The position numbers were made by a program, and so were the translations under genes. Below, piece after piece: positions 1 through 8,788 of a DNA stretch of 44,824 nt (positions are counted from its first letter, which is position 1; each line of letters opens with the position of its first letter). The notes under the pieces are model-generated. The model was given only the letters and a program-made list of their open reading frames with translations, had not been told where the DNA came from and searched no databases. Source of the stretch: a virus; the IMG/VR virus record IMGVR_UViG_3300037459_000253, positions 1 to 44,824 of that record. One strand, 5' to 3'.

Positions 1-765
1 TACCCAGATCATATTCGTAGACTAAGTTAGTAGTTTGCCCTCCCAAATATAGTTTATGAGAATAGGGGCTTATGTAACTACCTCGGACTCTCACCAATCC
101 ATCGACAGCAGTCGAGAATGAACTCTGAAACTGCGCCGTACTAACATCCCACGGTGTCGTAAGGAGGTACTCAAATACACTATCGTCGGCATCACTTAGT
201 ATGTGCATCAAGAGACCGTCGTCTCTCATTCCCATACCGACGACATCGCTTGGCTCAGAAGGTGTAAACGAGTTTACAAAAGAGGATGTAGTTACATCCC
301 AAGGAGTAGTCAGGTCGTAACTAAACACGGCATCGTTGGCCACGCCTGCGATAATGAACTGCCCTCCATCCGGTCTGAATACAATCGAGAAGGGGCTTGA
401 GTCTTGCGAGTTAACTGAGAAAGATTGATCGAATACAGCTGTAGAAACATCCCAAGCGGTACCCAAATCATACTGATAAACTTCTCTTCCTTGTGCAACA
501 GCAACACCGACTACGTACATGCGTGTTCCATCAGTCTTGAAAGAAACACCGGAAGGAATAGTGTTTTCAGTAAGAACACTAAATGACTGGTTTATGACAG
601 CTGTCGAAACGTCCCAAGCGATAGATAGGTCATACTCAAAGATTGCGCAGTTAGCATTTCCAACCACATAGAGCTTTAAACCGTCGTCCCTGAAAGTCAG
701 TCCATTTTGAGTGCCATCTTCGCTGCCAACATTAAATGTTTGGTTAAATTGTGTGGCACTTACAC
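1..765 (-). repeat. Beta-propeller-like protein repeats, at least five blades
   Basis: Diverged coding repeats of about 48-54 codons. Each ends with a YDL-x-x-[AP]WDVSTA-type strand followed by a QSFSV-type strand, and a DDG/TDG/PDG turn precedes each 'YVVG'-like strand. The fifth copy is cut by the window edge. The copies differ enough in DNA to show that the array is old, although its base composition differs from the flanking fibre stem. Confidence 0.75.
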
Positions 766-1774
766 GACCATCTTTTAGTGAAGGAGCGGCACCTTTTCTT
801 TGAGTTGAATCATCTATGAACTCGATATTGGTTGAAGCGAGGCCCGTGACAACGATGTTCCCCACGACGGCCAGGTTGGTACCGTCGGTCGTGATGCCGG
901 AGGCACCGGCAAACGCTCCCGAGTTGTTGAACTGCAGCTCGGTGTCGTTGCCGCCAGCTGCAGTGCCGCCTGTGTTCAGCCAGACAGACCCGTTGAAGTA
1001 CTCAGGCTCGTTGGTCGTGAGGTTGTAGATCTCCAGACCAGTGGCCGGCGATGCGATGGCGTCACGTTCCGTGGTCGTCATGCGGGGCTGTAGGAAGCCG
1101 CGAGTCGTGGACTCCATTTCCATGAGCGCAGACGCAGCAGGGAACGTGAGGCCCAGGCCGACAGCACCATCGCCGCGCACCGTGAACAGCTTGGCATCGG
1201 AAACGTCATGGACTGCAAAGCCGGTGACGGCCGTAGACGTGCCCACCATCGCCACGATGTCGTTGACGGCGCTGAAGCTGTTCAGCAGGAGGGGTCCTGC
1301 ACCGAGCTGCTCAATCTGGAGGGCACCGGTCTCGTTCCGTATCCGGCTGTCGATGCCATCGTGGAAGATCCTGAAATCAGAGCCGACCCCGAACTGAGCT
1401 TCGATCGAGTCCAGGAACTGGAGCGCAGACGAGCCACCCGACGTGATGAGCCCAGGGTGGCCTTGGAACTCCCCATCGTCGTTGAATTGGACTTGCCCGG
1501 GGTTCCCGCCAACGCCTCGGCGGCCGACTACGATCCATACGGTCCCGTCGAAATACTCGGACGCATTCCTGGTCGTGTTGAAGATCGTCAGACCCTGCTG
1601 GGGGGCACCGATGGCGTCCCGCTGGGTCTCGGTCATGCGTGGGAGCAGGAAGCCCTGGGCGGTTGATAATACGTCCAGGACGGAGGTGGGGTCCGCGTCC
1701 GGCTGCACCCCGATCCCTACGGCTCCATCGAGACCGCCGATCTGGACGATTGGCCCTTTACCTTGATAGCTCAT
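1..1774 (-). CDS. Tail fibre with C-terminal beta-propeller repeats (partial, runs off left edge)
   Basis: An open frame starts at ATG 1774 after a purine-rich AAGGGGGG and stays open to base 1, so the C-terminus is outside the window. The first ~310 residues contain two copies of a fibre motif (PRMT-x-T-x-RDAI-x-x-P-x-x-GL-x-I-x-N-x-T ... EYF-[DN]-G-[TS]-VW) known from many phage fibres, joined by a LQFNNSGAFAG-type linker. From about residue 338 there are at least five repeats of ~50 residues with a DG-x-x-[ML]-YVVG ... YDL-x-x-[AP]WDVSTA-x-F-x-x-SFS consensus, which resemble beta-propeller blades. That second part is distinctly AT-richer than the first. The gene starts 10 nt after the preceding gene stops, so it is the next cistron of the fibre operon. 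It is probably a receptor-binding fibre; the receptor is unknown. Confidence 0.85.
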   Translation of the reverse strand, partial: MSYQGKGPIVQIGGLDGAVGIGVQPDADPTSVLDVLSTAQGFLLPRMTETQRDAIGAPQQGLTIFNTTRNASEYFDGTVWIVVGRRGVGGNPGQVQFNDDGEFQGHPGLITSGGSSALQFLDSIEAQFGVGSDFRIFHDGIDSRIRNETGALQIEQLGAGPLLLNSFSAVNDIVAMVGTSTAVTGFAVHDVSDAKLFTVRGDGAVGLGLTFPAASALMEMESTTRGFLQPRMTTTERDAIASPATGLEIYNLTTNEPEYFNGSVWLNTGGTAAGGNDTELQFNNSGAFAGASGITTDGTNLAVVGNIVVTGLASTNIEFIDDSTQRKGAAPSLKDGRVSATQFNQTFNVGSEDGTQNGLTFRDDGLKLYVVGNANCAIFEYDLSIAWDVSTAVINQSFSVLTENTIPSGVSFKTDGTRMYVVGVAVAQGREVYQYDLGTAWDVSTAVFDQSFSVNSQDSSPFSIVFRPDGGQFIIAGVANDAVFSYDLTTPWDVTTSSFVNSFTPSEPSDVVGMGMRDDGLLMHILSDADDSVFEYLLTTPWDVSTAQFQSSFSTAVDGLVRVRGSYISPYSHKLYLGGQTTNLVYEYDLG

Positions 1775-1784
1775 CGTTCCCCCC

Positions 1785-2504
1785 TTAGAGGATCATCCAG
1801 CCGTTGCCGGGGCCGCGGGATTGAAGGCTCAGACTCCCGAAGTCGACGGCGATCACCTCGGTCTGGCTGCCGTCGATGTCACCACCTACCTGGGCGTCCA
1901 CCGTGATGTTGTTGACGCCCGCCTGGGTGCCGCCGTTGAAGGCGTCTTTGACGTTCACCGTGACGCCAGCCGTCGGTTCCGGGTTGGGCAGCGTGACCGC
2001 GAACCCGGCAACGGACACATCGCATGCGAAGGTGGTGATGCTGGCCTCGAGCGTTGCCACCGAAGGGGTCGGGTCCGCTGACACCTCGACCACGCTGAAG
2101 TCAGCGCTCGGACCTGCCAGCACGTTGAAGGCGTAACCCGTCAGCTCCACCATCATGAAATCGCCGGCTGACGCGGTCGGGGTCAGGCAGCGGCCCAGGA
2201 TGGCCCCGCCAGCGGACGTGACGGCCCTTCCTAGCGCGTCCGATTGGACGGCTGCCCCTCTGGACACCGCACCCCCCGCTTCGACGACAGCGACCCCCAG
2301 GAGCTGGATGCTGCCTTGGCCGCCGAGCGCCAGCTCGGTCTCGGACACTCCGTAGGCCAGAGCGCCCGCGGTGGACAGAGCCACTGAGAACGGGCTGGTC
2401 CCAGTGGCGAGGTTCACAAACCGCCGGGTGGGGATTATCGACCCTGAGACATTGACGCCGGGTCGGTTGCTCTTATCTGGGACAATAGCGACCGGTTCAG
2501 CCAT
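1785..2504 (-). CDS. DUF2190-like decoration protein fused to a fibre-type C-terminal domain
   Basis: 239 residues, ATG at 2504 behind GAGGAG. Residues 1-130 align with the decoration protein at 30354-30758. Both begin MAEP-x-A-x-V-x-DK-x-x-R-x-G-x-N and both carry the AxxRGAAVxSD/AxAKAAAVATD stretch, a GRAVTSAGG/GKMVTAGTG stretch and a closing MVELTG/EVELAG strand. The extra C-terminal ~105 residues have VTLPNPxPTAG, a NNITVDA strand, IDGS and a final GSLSLQS...GNGWMIL. That pattern is common at the C-termini of phage fibres and adhesins. It lies among fibre genes rather than head genes. I infer a particle-surface protein carrying an adhesin domain; whether it binds capsid or tail is unknown. 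Confidence 0.7.
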   Translation of the reverse strand: MAEPVAIVPDKSNRPGVNVSGSIIPTRRFVNLATGTSPFSVALSTAGALAYGVSETELALGGQGSIQLLGVAVVEAGGAVSRGAAVQSDALGRAVTSAGGAILGRCLTPTASAGDFMMVELTGYAFNVLAGPSADFSVVEVSADPTPSVATLEASITTFACDVSVAGFAVTLPNPEPTAGVTVNVKDAFNGGTQAGVNNITVDAQVGGDIDGSQTEVIAVDFGSLSLQSRGPGNGWMIL

Positions 2505-2568
2505 GCAGGGATCTCCTCATGACCTACATTGCTCAACACCGGAATACTTACAACCTTAATCCAAGTCA

Positions 2569-2617
2569 GACCAGGGTGGTCAGGGGACTCAACCAACCGG
2601 GATGGTTGGGAATCCCC
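2569..2617 (-). terminator. Paired stem-loops, possible weak terminator
   Basis: Just 15 nt after the stop at 2632, the minus-strand transcript can form a bipartite hairpin: GGGGA (2613-2617 side) pairs with TCCCC, and inside it CCAACC pairs with GGTTGG. A second perfect inverted repeat, GACCA-CCC-TGGTC, lies at 2569-2581. No real T-run follows, so this may be an attenuator or an RNA-stability element rather than an intrinsic terminator. Confidence 0.4.
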
Positions 2618-2631
2618 TGCGTGGCCTCTAC

Positions 2632-3021
2632 TTACGAGTCGAGCGCTGGACTTTCGTCTTGCCCTTCGGCTTCGGTTGCGTCTGCTTCGGTGGCCTCATC
2701 CGCCGTCGGTTCTCCGCTTCCGTTCGCCTTCGCTGCGTCCTGTTCAGCGGTAGCTGCTGCTTTCTTGGCGGCCACATCTGCCGCACTTTTCTCCGCGGCG
2801 GCGGTCGCTGTGTCAGCCTGCTCCTTTCGAATCGCGCCGAGCGCGTTCAGATTCTGAGCGATGACCTGCAGGCTGGTTTTCAACACGTCGTGCTGGTCGG
2901 CATCGCCCTTGAAAGCACGGGCGGCTTGCTGAACGTGGCCGAACGCCGTTTCGACTGTCATCTGCGGCTGTTGCGGCTGGGGCTGCTGTGGTGGCTGCTG
3001 TGTCTGATTTTCGGTGGTCAT
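2632..3021 (-). CDS. Gln/Pro-rich, Ala-rich coiled-coil phage protein
   Basis: 129 residues. I chose ATG 3021 because AAGGAG lies 6 nt upstream; the frame is open further upstream but without a ribosome site. The order is a Q/P-rich N-terminus (residues 8-22), then a helical segment with an ETAFGHVQQAARAFKG start that resembles small phage capping or assembly proteins. A long Ala/Lys/Glu coiled coil and an acidic Glu/Asp/Ala tail follow. It is the first gene after the 1430-residue fibre and its small partner. A fibre chaperone or a structural linker would both fit; the family is not recognised. Confidence 0.6.
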   Translation of the reverse strand: MTTENQTQQPPQQPQPQQPQMTVETAFGHVQQAARAFKGDADQHDVLKTSLQVIAQNLNALGAIRKEQADTATAAAEKSAADVAAKKAAATAEQDAAKANGSGEPTADEATEADATEAEGQDESPALDS

Positions 3022-3102
3022 GGATTCTCCTTGGCTATGATCCAAAGGCGGCAGTCTATCCAGCCATCCCGACCAAGGCAAGGGCAAGGGCAAGCCTTCT
3101 GG

Positions 3103-3348
3103 CTAGTCTCGGACGGGCTCGCCGTCGAGTCGGCTCATGGCGTTGGTGATCATGGTTTCGTAAGCCGCCCCCACGGTGGCGCCGCCCCCGATGATCTCCA
3201 TGCTCTCTGTGTTAGCCAGCTGGCCATTGCGACGCCGGTACAACACTTGGAAGTTGCCGACGTACCGGAACCCACCAGCCGGGTGCTCACGGATTATCTC
3301 ATCCGTGAGCATGGCTCGATGGTTGTTGTCGGTGATGATCGTTATCAT
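3103..3348 (-). CDS. Small phage protein, translationally coupled to the large fibre
   Basis: 81 residues. ATG 3348 overlaps the stop of the 1430-residue fibre as ATGA, which selects this start over upstream ones and implies coupled translation. The sequence is polar with a YVGNFQVLYRRRNGQ beta segment and GGGATVGAAYETMIT. I do not recognise a family. Its position directly after a giant fibre suggests a fibre assembly or attachment accessory, but this is inference from location only. Confidence 0.55.
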   Translation of the reverse strand: MITIITDNNHRAMLTDEIIREHPAGGFRYVGNFQVLYRRRNGQLANTESMEIIGGGATVGAAYETMITNAMSRLDGEPVRD

Positions 3349-6300
3349 GAGCGATTTCTCTGCCGAGTGGTGGTTGTCGTGGTGCCGTTCTCGTCCAGGG
3401 CGGTGCCGCCCACAACCGCGGCCCACGTCGCGCCGGGGGTATCCTCGAACACGCTCCAGCGGTTGTCCTCGGTGACGCCGTTCAGGGTCACGCAGCTGCC
3501 GGCCTCCAGCATGTCGTTGACGGTGTCACCGATCTGCTGATCCGTCATCGTCCCTTCAAAATAGGCAAGGCCTTCGTAGCTGGCCAGCGCATCCTTGGAC
3601 ATCGTCAGCACGCCCGTGGACACCGTCATGCCCGCGTTTGAGCCGGTGGTCGTACCAAGCTTGAGCGTGTTGATCCAGATCTCTGTCTGAAGGACGCTGC
3701 CGCCCGTCTGGAACGCGCGACCCACTAAGACAAAGTCCTTGTTGGACAGGGGAAACGCCACCGCGGGATTCAGCCCGCCCGTCCCAGCCTGCACTGCGAC
3801 GGCGCTGCCGTCGTGCGCCGTGAACAGGAAGTTGCCAAACGACCACGACAGGAGCCATCCGGTGAGTCCATTGATGGTGGTCACGAAGGTGCCCGAGCCC
3901 AAGCCCAAGTGCGTCGGGTTGAAGTTGCGCACATACAGGAACACCACGAAATCGGCGGCACCCTCGCACAGTACGCCGGAGCTGTCGTAGAAGTCGGACG
4001 AGGATGGCGCGTTGATGTACGTGACATCGGGGATGGTGTTGCCACCACCCGCATCGTCTTCCCATGACAGGACGCTGCGCCCGGCCGAGGGCGCTGCCGC
4101 CGAGAGTACCTGCCCCACGGTCGGTGCATCGATGGGCAACACGTACACCAGGTTGGCATCGCCTGGTCCGGTCGCCCCAGCCACGAATCCCGTGATGTCG
4201 CCATCGTTCGCGATCAACCGAAGCTCGGCCGCATCCGTACCCGATCGCTCGACCAGGACGGCGCCGATGGTGCCCGCAGTTTCCGCGCCCGCCTGGAGGA
4301 TGACGTTGCCGCCGCCGCCAGTTGCGCCGGCTGCGCCGCCGCCAACGGTTACAGACGCGCCGTCTGCCGATCCCTGGCCAGCTCCCCCTGTGAGCGATGC
4401 CGCGCCACCGACCGAGTTGCCAGCTGTGCCCGCGCCACCAGCGAACGTAGCGGCACCGCCAGCGCCCGAGGTTGCACCCCCAACGCCCGCGATGCCTGTG
4501 ATGCCACCACCAACGCCCGTTGCACCGCCGATGCCCGCACGCAGGTCCAGGAGGCCACCCGCGCCCGCTCCCGATCCGGCGGGAGTGATGATCTGATCTC
4601 CGCTGGAAAGGACGATGTCCGTGCCGCCCGTGATGTTGGCCACTGCCAGCACCGTGGCCAGATCATCGCCCGCGGCAATCCAGCTGAGCACGCTGCGACC
4701 AGCCGAGGGAACGGCCGCCGAGAGTACCTGGCCCGCAGTCGGCGCCGAGACGGGCAGGACGTAGATCACCGAACCGCCGGGCCCGGTTGCCCCAGCCACG
4801 AATCCGGTGACCGCGTTGTTGTCGGCCTGCATTTGCAGAGCCTTGGCGCGGCCGCCGCCGTTCAAAATGGCCACACTGCCGTCGTTGGCAACCACGTTGC
4901 CAACGCCGGGGTTGAGGAAGATGGTGCCTGCGATGCCGCCAGACGTACCGCCGTCGCCTGCCGTGGCTTGGATACTCCCACCGGCGGCGTTATCGTCACC
5001 GCCATTGCCAGCCCCACCGGCCGTGACAAATAGAGTGGCACCCGCGCCTGCAGTGCCCGCCACTACGTCGCCGCCGAGGCCCCCGATGATGGAGATGCCA
5101 CTCGCGTCGATGCCGCCGGTCGTGTCGGGCTGCGCCGTCTGGATCAGGATGCTGCCCACTGTGAACGCTGCCTGCGTCAAGATCTGGATGCTGCCGGATT
5201 CGGCGCTCGCGCCGTCTGCAGCACCGCCAGCGACAAGGGCAGTACCGCCGACGCCCCCTGCGTTCGTGTTGGTTCCACCGACCAGGACGGCGGTTCCTGC
5301 AGTGGTGGAGACGATCGCACTGGTGCCGCCTCGTACCACCGCGGCATAGATGGTGCCGTCTTCGGCCGCGCCTTCCATGACCACGCCGGGACCGGTGCCG
5401 CCACCGATGTCACCCGGCCCGATGCCGCCCACCCGAACGCCGGTGCCGCTGAACGTGCCGCCCTCGTAGAAGTCGATCAGAGGTGCCGTCACGTCAGCAC
5501 CGGCAGCTGCGCCGTGAAGCTCGATGGCGACCTCGCCGCCGGCCACGTTGAGAACTGTGTCGATCTGGAATGCCGGCGCCGTGTTGAGCGTGGCCGTGAT
5601 CTGAATGGAGCCGTCGGTGCTGTCACCAGCCGCCTCCGTGGTCAACTGATTGCCGCCGGTGTAAGCCTCCTGCAGGTTCTCGACCTTGCCCAGGTCAAGC
5701 GTGTTCAGCGCGTCGTCGACGAATGCGCCCACGACCGACGAGTCGTTGTCGACCTGGCTCGCGTCATAGTCCGAGGCCACGGCGACAACGAGCCCTGTGC
5801 GGCTGAAGACGCTCGTGACGGGCGCGGCTGGGCTAGCAGCGAACGTGAGTCCCCCGGCGCCGTCAGGGGCCAACCTAAGCGCAGTATCGCTTGTTCCCGC
5901 TGCAAGGTTCTCAACCGTGATTTCATCCGAGCCACCGTCCGAGTGCGTCGCCGCGTGAGCAGTGGACGCCTTCCCGGCGTTCAGGGTGTTCAGTGCGTCA
6001 TCGACGAACGCCCCAGTAACTCCCGAGTCGTTGTCCACCTGGCTGGCATCGTAGTCCGACGCGACTGCGACCACTGCGCCGGATCGCGTGAAGACGCTCG
6101 TGACGCCGCCGACATTGTCTTCCCAACTCAGCACACCGCCGGTCGTGGACGACAGCACTTGGGCCGCCGTCGGGGCGACGCTGGGCAAGGTGTACATCAG
6201 GTTGGTCGCAAGGGCGTCGGGTGCCTTGAAGCCCGAGAAATTGGTGCCGCCCGCGGCCAGCTCCAACAGACGGATCTCGCCGGTGTTCCCTGCGCCAACC

Positions 6301-7637
6301 GCGACGGGGGGAATGGCCAGGGAGGGGTTCGCCGTTGCGGAGATGGTCATCCCGCCGGTATCGGCCACCGTGACCAGGGAGTTCTGAATCAGCTTGCCGG
6401 TGGTGGTGTCGTATCGCGGCAGGGCGTTGTTGGTGGCACTCGCCGGGCCGACGACGTCGCCGGTGCCAGCCGCGGTGATCCACTCCAGGGTGGTGAGCGC
6501 TGCCGCCGCGTTGATGGCGAGCACCTGCCCGGCCGTGCCGCGCGCCGCGGGTAGTTCGTAGTCGGTGTCCTGGGTGGTGGACGGCGCCTGGAGCCCGATG
6601 AAGTTGCCGCTGGCGTCCAGCAGGCGCAGGCGCCCCTGACCCGCCGCCTGGGCGATCTGCACCGAACCATCCGTGCCGCCGTTGGAATCGCCGATCTCCA
6701 ACAGGACGTTGCCGGTGCCGCCGGCCTGCGAACTGCCACTTTTGAACTCAAGGTTACCGCTGGTGGTTGCACCCGTCTGGTCACCCGTCTGAATCCGCAA
6801 GAATCCGCGGACGTCGTCGAACATCTGCAGGGTCAGGTCGGCGTCAACCCCGTTGTTGCCCAGGCCGAACATCGCCAGGTCGGTGGCCCCGCTTCGCTGA
6901 AGCACCAGCCCTGGGACGAATGCCTCGCTCTGGGCCAGTTCCAACACCAGCACACGTTCGTTGTCACTGGCCTGGCCGGAGTTGGCCGCGCCCCGGATGG
7001 TCAACGCCGGTGTGGTGTTGAGCAGCGCCGTGACGACCATGCCGTTCTCGGTCGCGTCCAGTGTCCAGTCGCTGCCGCCATCGTAGGCGCCCTGGAAGTC
7101 GGCGACGCCGCCGCCGCCACCGGCCACCCAGGACAAGACGCCACCAGCCGTAGATGACAGTACCTGTGCCGCCGTAGGCGCGACGCTGGGCAACGTGTAC
7201 ATGATGTCGCCGGCCAGAGCGTCAGGGGACTTGAAGCCCGTGAAGTTCGTTCCGCCAGCAACCAGCTCGAGGAACCGGAGTTCGGCCGTCTCGCCCACGC
7301 CATCACCAGGCGCATTCAGATTGATGGCACCCACGGCACCGGCTGTGTGATCACCGGGGGTCAGCCCGATGCTCGCGCCGTCACCGGTAGAACCACCGTC
7401 GCCGGCAATCAGGTCAACCGGACCGCCCGGGCCACTCGTGTTGCCGTCGCCGCCGATGAGCGCGAGGCTGGATCCCGAGTTGGTAGGAGCGAGGCCGTCA
7501 GCCCCTGTGAGGGTCAGAGCGATCGCACCCGCCGTGAACGCCGCTGCGTCCAACGTGGCGCCGACCGTGGGCGTGCTGCCATTGGCACGCAGAAGCTGAA
7601 TCGCGCCTGTGACTTCGATTCCGGATAGCTTGGCCAC
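3345..7637 (-). CDS. Giant repeat-rich tail fibre with lectin-like C-terminal domain
   Basis: 1430 residues with a GTG start at 7637 behind AAGGAG. The body is built from recurring fibre modules. At least five variants of a unit contain GF-[KV]-A ... YxLP ... PTAxQVLS ... VLSW. There are two copies of a SVF-[ST]-R-[ST]-G-x-VVAVASDYDASQVDNDS module, and long Gly/Ala/Ser/Thr-rich stretches with GGxGG turns. About residue 1190 onward (DNA 3345-4070) the composition changes to a mixed beta domain (FVVFLYVRNF, LLSWSFGNFLFTAHDG, FVLVGRAFQTGG, SYEGLAYFEGTMTDQQI). It resembles a concanavalin/LamG-type jelly roll, the kind that binds glycans. Probably the main long fibre. The protein ends with a Thr run and basic residues. 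Confidence 0.85.
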   Translation of the reverse strand: MAKLSGIEVTGAIQLLRANGSTPTVGATLDAAAFTAGAIALTLTGADGLAPTNSGSSLALIGGDGNTSGPGGPVDLIAGDGGSTGDGASIGLTPGDHTAGAVGAINLNAPGDGVGETAELRFLELVAGGTNFTGFKSPDALAGDIMYTLPSVAPTAAQVLSSTAGGVLSWVAGGGGGVADFQGAYDGGSDWTLDATENGMVVTALLNTTPALTIRGAANSGQASDNERVLVLELAQSEAFVPGLVLQRSGATDLAMFGLGNNGVDADLTLQMFDDVRGFLRIQTGDQTGATTSGNLEFKSGSSQAGGTGNVLLEIGDSNGGTDGSVQIAQAAGQGRLRLLDASGNFIGLQAPSTTQDTDYELPAARGTAGQVLAINAAAALTTLEWITAAGTGDVVGPASATNNALPRYDTTTGKLIQNSLVTVADTGGMTISATANPSLAIPPVAVGAGNTGEIRLLELAAGGTNFSGFKAPDALATNLMYTLPSVAPTAAQVLSSTTGGVLSWEDNVGGVTSVFTRSGAVVAVASDYDASQVDNDSGVTGAFVDDALNTLNAGKASTAHAATHSDGGSDEITVENLAAGTSDTALRLAPDGAGGLTFAASPAAPVTSVFSRTGLVVAVASDYDASQVDNDSSVVGAFVDDALNTLDLGKVENLQEAYTGGNQLTTEAAGDSTDGSIQITATLNTAPAFQIDTVLNVAGGEVAIELHGAAAGADVTAPLIDFYEGGTFSGTGVRVGGIGPGDIGGGTGPGVVMEGAAEDGTIYAAVVRGGTSAIVSTTAGTAVLVGGTNTNAGGVGGTALVAGGAADGASAESGSIQILTQAAFTVGSILIQTAQPDTTGGIDASGISIIGGLGGDVVAGTAGAGATLFVTAGGAGNGGDDNAAGGSIQATAGDGGTSGGIAGTIFLNPGVGNVVANDGSVAILNGGGRAKALQMQADNNAVTGFVAGATGPGGSVIYVLPVSAPTAGQVLSAAVPSAGRSVLSWIAAGDDLATVLAVANITGGTDIVLSSGDQIITPAGSGAGAGGLLDLRAGIGGATGVGGGITGIAGVGGATSGAGGAATFAGGAGTAGNSVGGAASLTGGAGQGSADGASVTVGGGAAGATGGGGNVILQAGAETAGTIGAVLVERSGTDAAELRLIANDGDITGFVAGATGPGDANLVYVLPIDAPTVGQVLSAAAPSAGRSVLSWEDDAGGGNTIPDVTYINAPSSSDFYDSSGVLCEGAADFVVFLYVRNFNPTHLGLGSGTFVTTINGLTGWLLSWSFGNFLFTAHDGSAVAVQAGTGGLNPAVAFPLSNKDFVLVGRAFQTGGSVLQTEIWINTLKLGTTTGSNAGMTVSTGVLTMSKDALASYEGLAYFEGTMTDQQIGDTVNDMLEAGSCVTLNGVTEDNRWSVFEDTPGATWAAVVGGTALDENGTTTTTTRQRNRS

Positions 7638-7671
7638 TGCCTGACTCCTTACGGGTGGGAAAATCCCCTAT

Positions 7672-8403
7672 TCAGAACCCCACTACTGCATTCCAAGTGC
7701 CCGGGATCGTTCCCCCGTATGCATCCTGAAGGGACGTCAAGTCAATCGTCATCGTGTTCGCATCGACGTCAGTGGCCAGGTCGGATGTCACCGCTTCCCC
7801 ATTCTGGTCGAAGATCTGGAAGGCGTGGAACGACACCCCCAGATTGTGGGAAATCGTCAGCACGCCGGCCGCTAGCGACGCGTCGGTGAATGGCAGCCGG
7901 AACGCGGCCCCGCCTCCGCCGCCACCAGCAGCAATTGCATCCACAATCTCGTTCAGGTCGTCGCTGAAGCTACGCGCTCGGAACTGCTGAGTTTCCGCCG
8001 GTACCGTCTTCCGGAGCGGAGGCGTCGTGACCCCCGTGCGAATCGCCACCAGCCGCTCGAATACATCCTGCCCAGTCGGAGTCGATGCCGTACAGCGAAT
8101 CACCCAGGAGACGGCCAGGGCGACGACGGGGAGTGTGATCAGCACCGGGGTCGCGGGCGTCTCCGTGATGGCCGGCAGCGAGTTGTCATCGAAGGTGATG
8201 TTGGGGCTGGCCAGGGAGGCCAACGGCGAGTTCAGATCTGCCGGGTCGAAGACCTGGTAGCGAAACGCCAGCGCACCGGAGGGACTCTTCTCGGCCAGAA
8301 GGGTCAGCAGCTGGCCGCTGGTCGCAACGAATCCGCGGTCCCCGCTCGCGTCTTCCGACGGTGTTCCGTTGATGAGGAATCTTGCTTCATTGATATCAGC
8401 CAT
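7672..8403 (-). CDS. Fibre-associated protein with adhesin-type C-terminal domain
   Basis: 243 residues, ATG 8403, starting 4 nt after the previous stop. The N-terminal half is beta-rich, possibly an Ig-like or connector fold (QLLTLLAEKSPSGALAFRYQ, then PVLITLPVVALAVSW). A Gly6 linker (residues ~160-165) leads to a C-terminal domain with F-x-x-ASL-x-x-GVLTISHNLG and, later, ANTMTIDLTS and a terminal GTWNAVVGF. The same pattern closes many phage fibre and collar proteins. It lies between two large fibre genes in one operon, so a short fibre or fibre adaptor is likely. The exact role is unknown. Confidence 0.65.
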   Translation of the reverse strand: MADINEARFLINGTPSEDASGDRGFVATSGQLLTLLAEKSPSGALAFRYQVFDPADLNSPLASLASPNITFDDNSLPAITETPATPVLITLPVVALAVSWVIRCTASTPTGQDVFERLVAIRTGVTTPPLRKTVPAETQQFRARSFSDDLNEIVDAIAAGGGGGGAAFRLPFTDASLAAGVLTISHNLGVSFHAFQIFDQNGEAVTSDLATDVDANTMTIDLTSLQDAYGGTIPGTWNAVVGF

Positions 8404-8407
8404 GGCG

Positions 8408-8788
8408 TCAGACTCGCTCGTTGATCAGAATTTGGGAGAACGATTCGCCCTCCACGTTGAATAGCAGACGTCCTTGCCACTGGTTGTGTCCAGACTCTTT
8501 GATCAGAATGAAGTGCTGGCCCGCCCCCACCGCCGTGAAGGTGAAGCTGCTGGGTAGCGAACGTCTGAACACCTTCCGGATGTAGGCCACTCCATCAGTC
8601 GACGGGGGTTGAATGGATACCACTACCGGTAGCACCAATCCGCCGTCGGCGATCGCGGCTGTGTAGTCGAAGTTCACCGTGATGGGGCGCTCGACAAATG
8701 CCGGGTCATTCAGGGGGTCCAGGCTGACCCCTATCTTGTCCTCCCCCATGAACAGGGGGCTGAGTACGTCCAGGCGGCTGGTGGTCAT
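8408..8788 (-). CDS. Small beta-rich phage protein in fibre operon
   Basis: 126 residues. ATG 8788 overlaps the stop of the upstream gene as ATGA. The sequence alternates beta strands (ITVNFDYTAAI, VLPVVVSIQPPS, SSFTFTAVGAGQHFILIKES, GRLLFNVEG) as in a small beta sandwich. No signal peptide or membrane span is visible and the family is not recognised. With its neighbour at 8785-9234 it forms a coupled pair between two fibres, perhaps a fibre-tip or fibre-joining pair. Confidence 0.6.
   Translation of the reverse strand: MTTSRLDVLSPLFMGEDKIGVSLDPLNDPAFVERPITVNFDYTAAIADGGLVLPVVVSIQPPSTDGVAYIRKVFRRSLPSSFTFTAVGAGQHFILIKESGHNQWQGRLLFNVEGESFSQILINERV

Noticed and set aside
816-1766. Several plus-strand frames opposite the propeller fibre stem
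   Set aside because: The minus strand has one uninterrupted frame with known fibre motifs through the whole interval; the plus frames have none.
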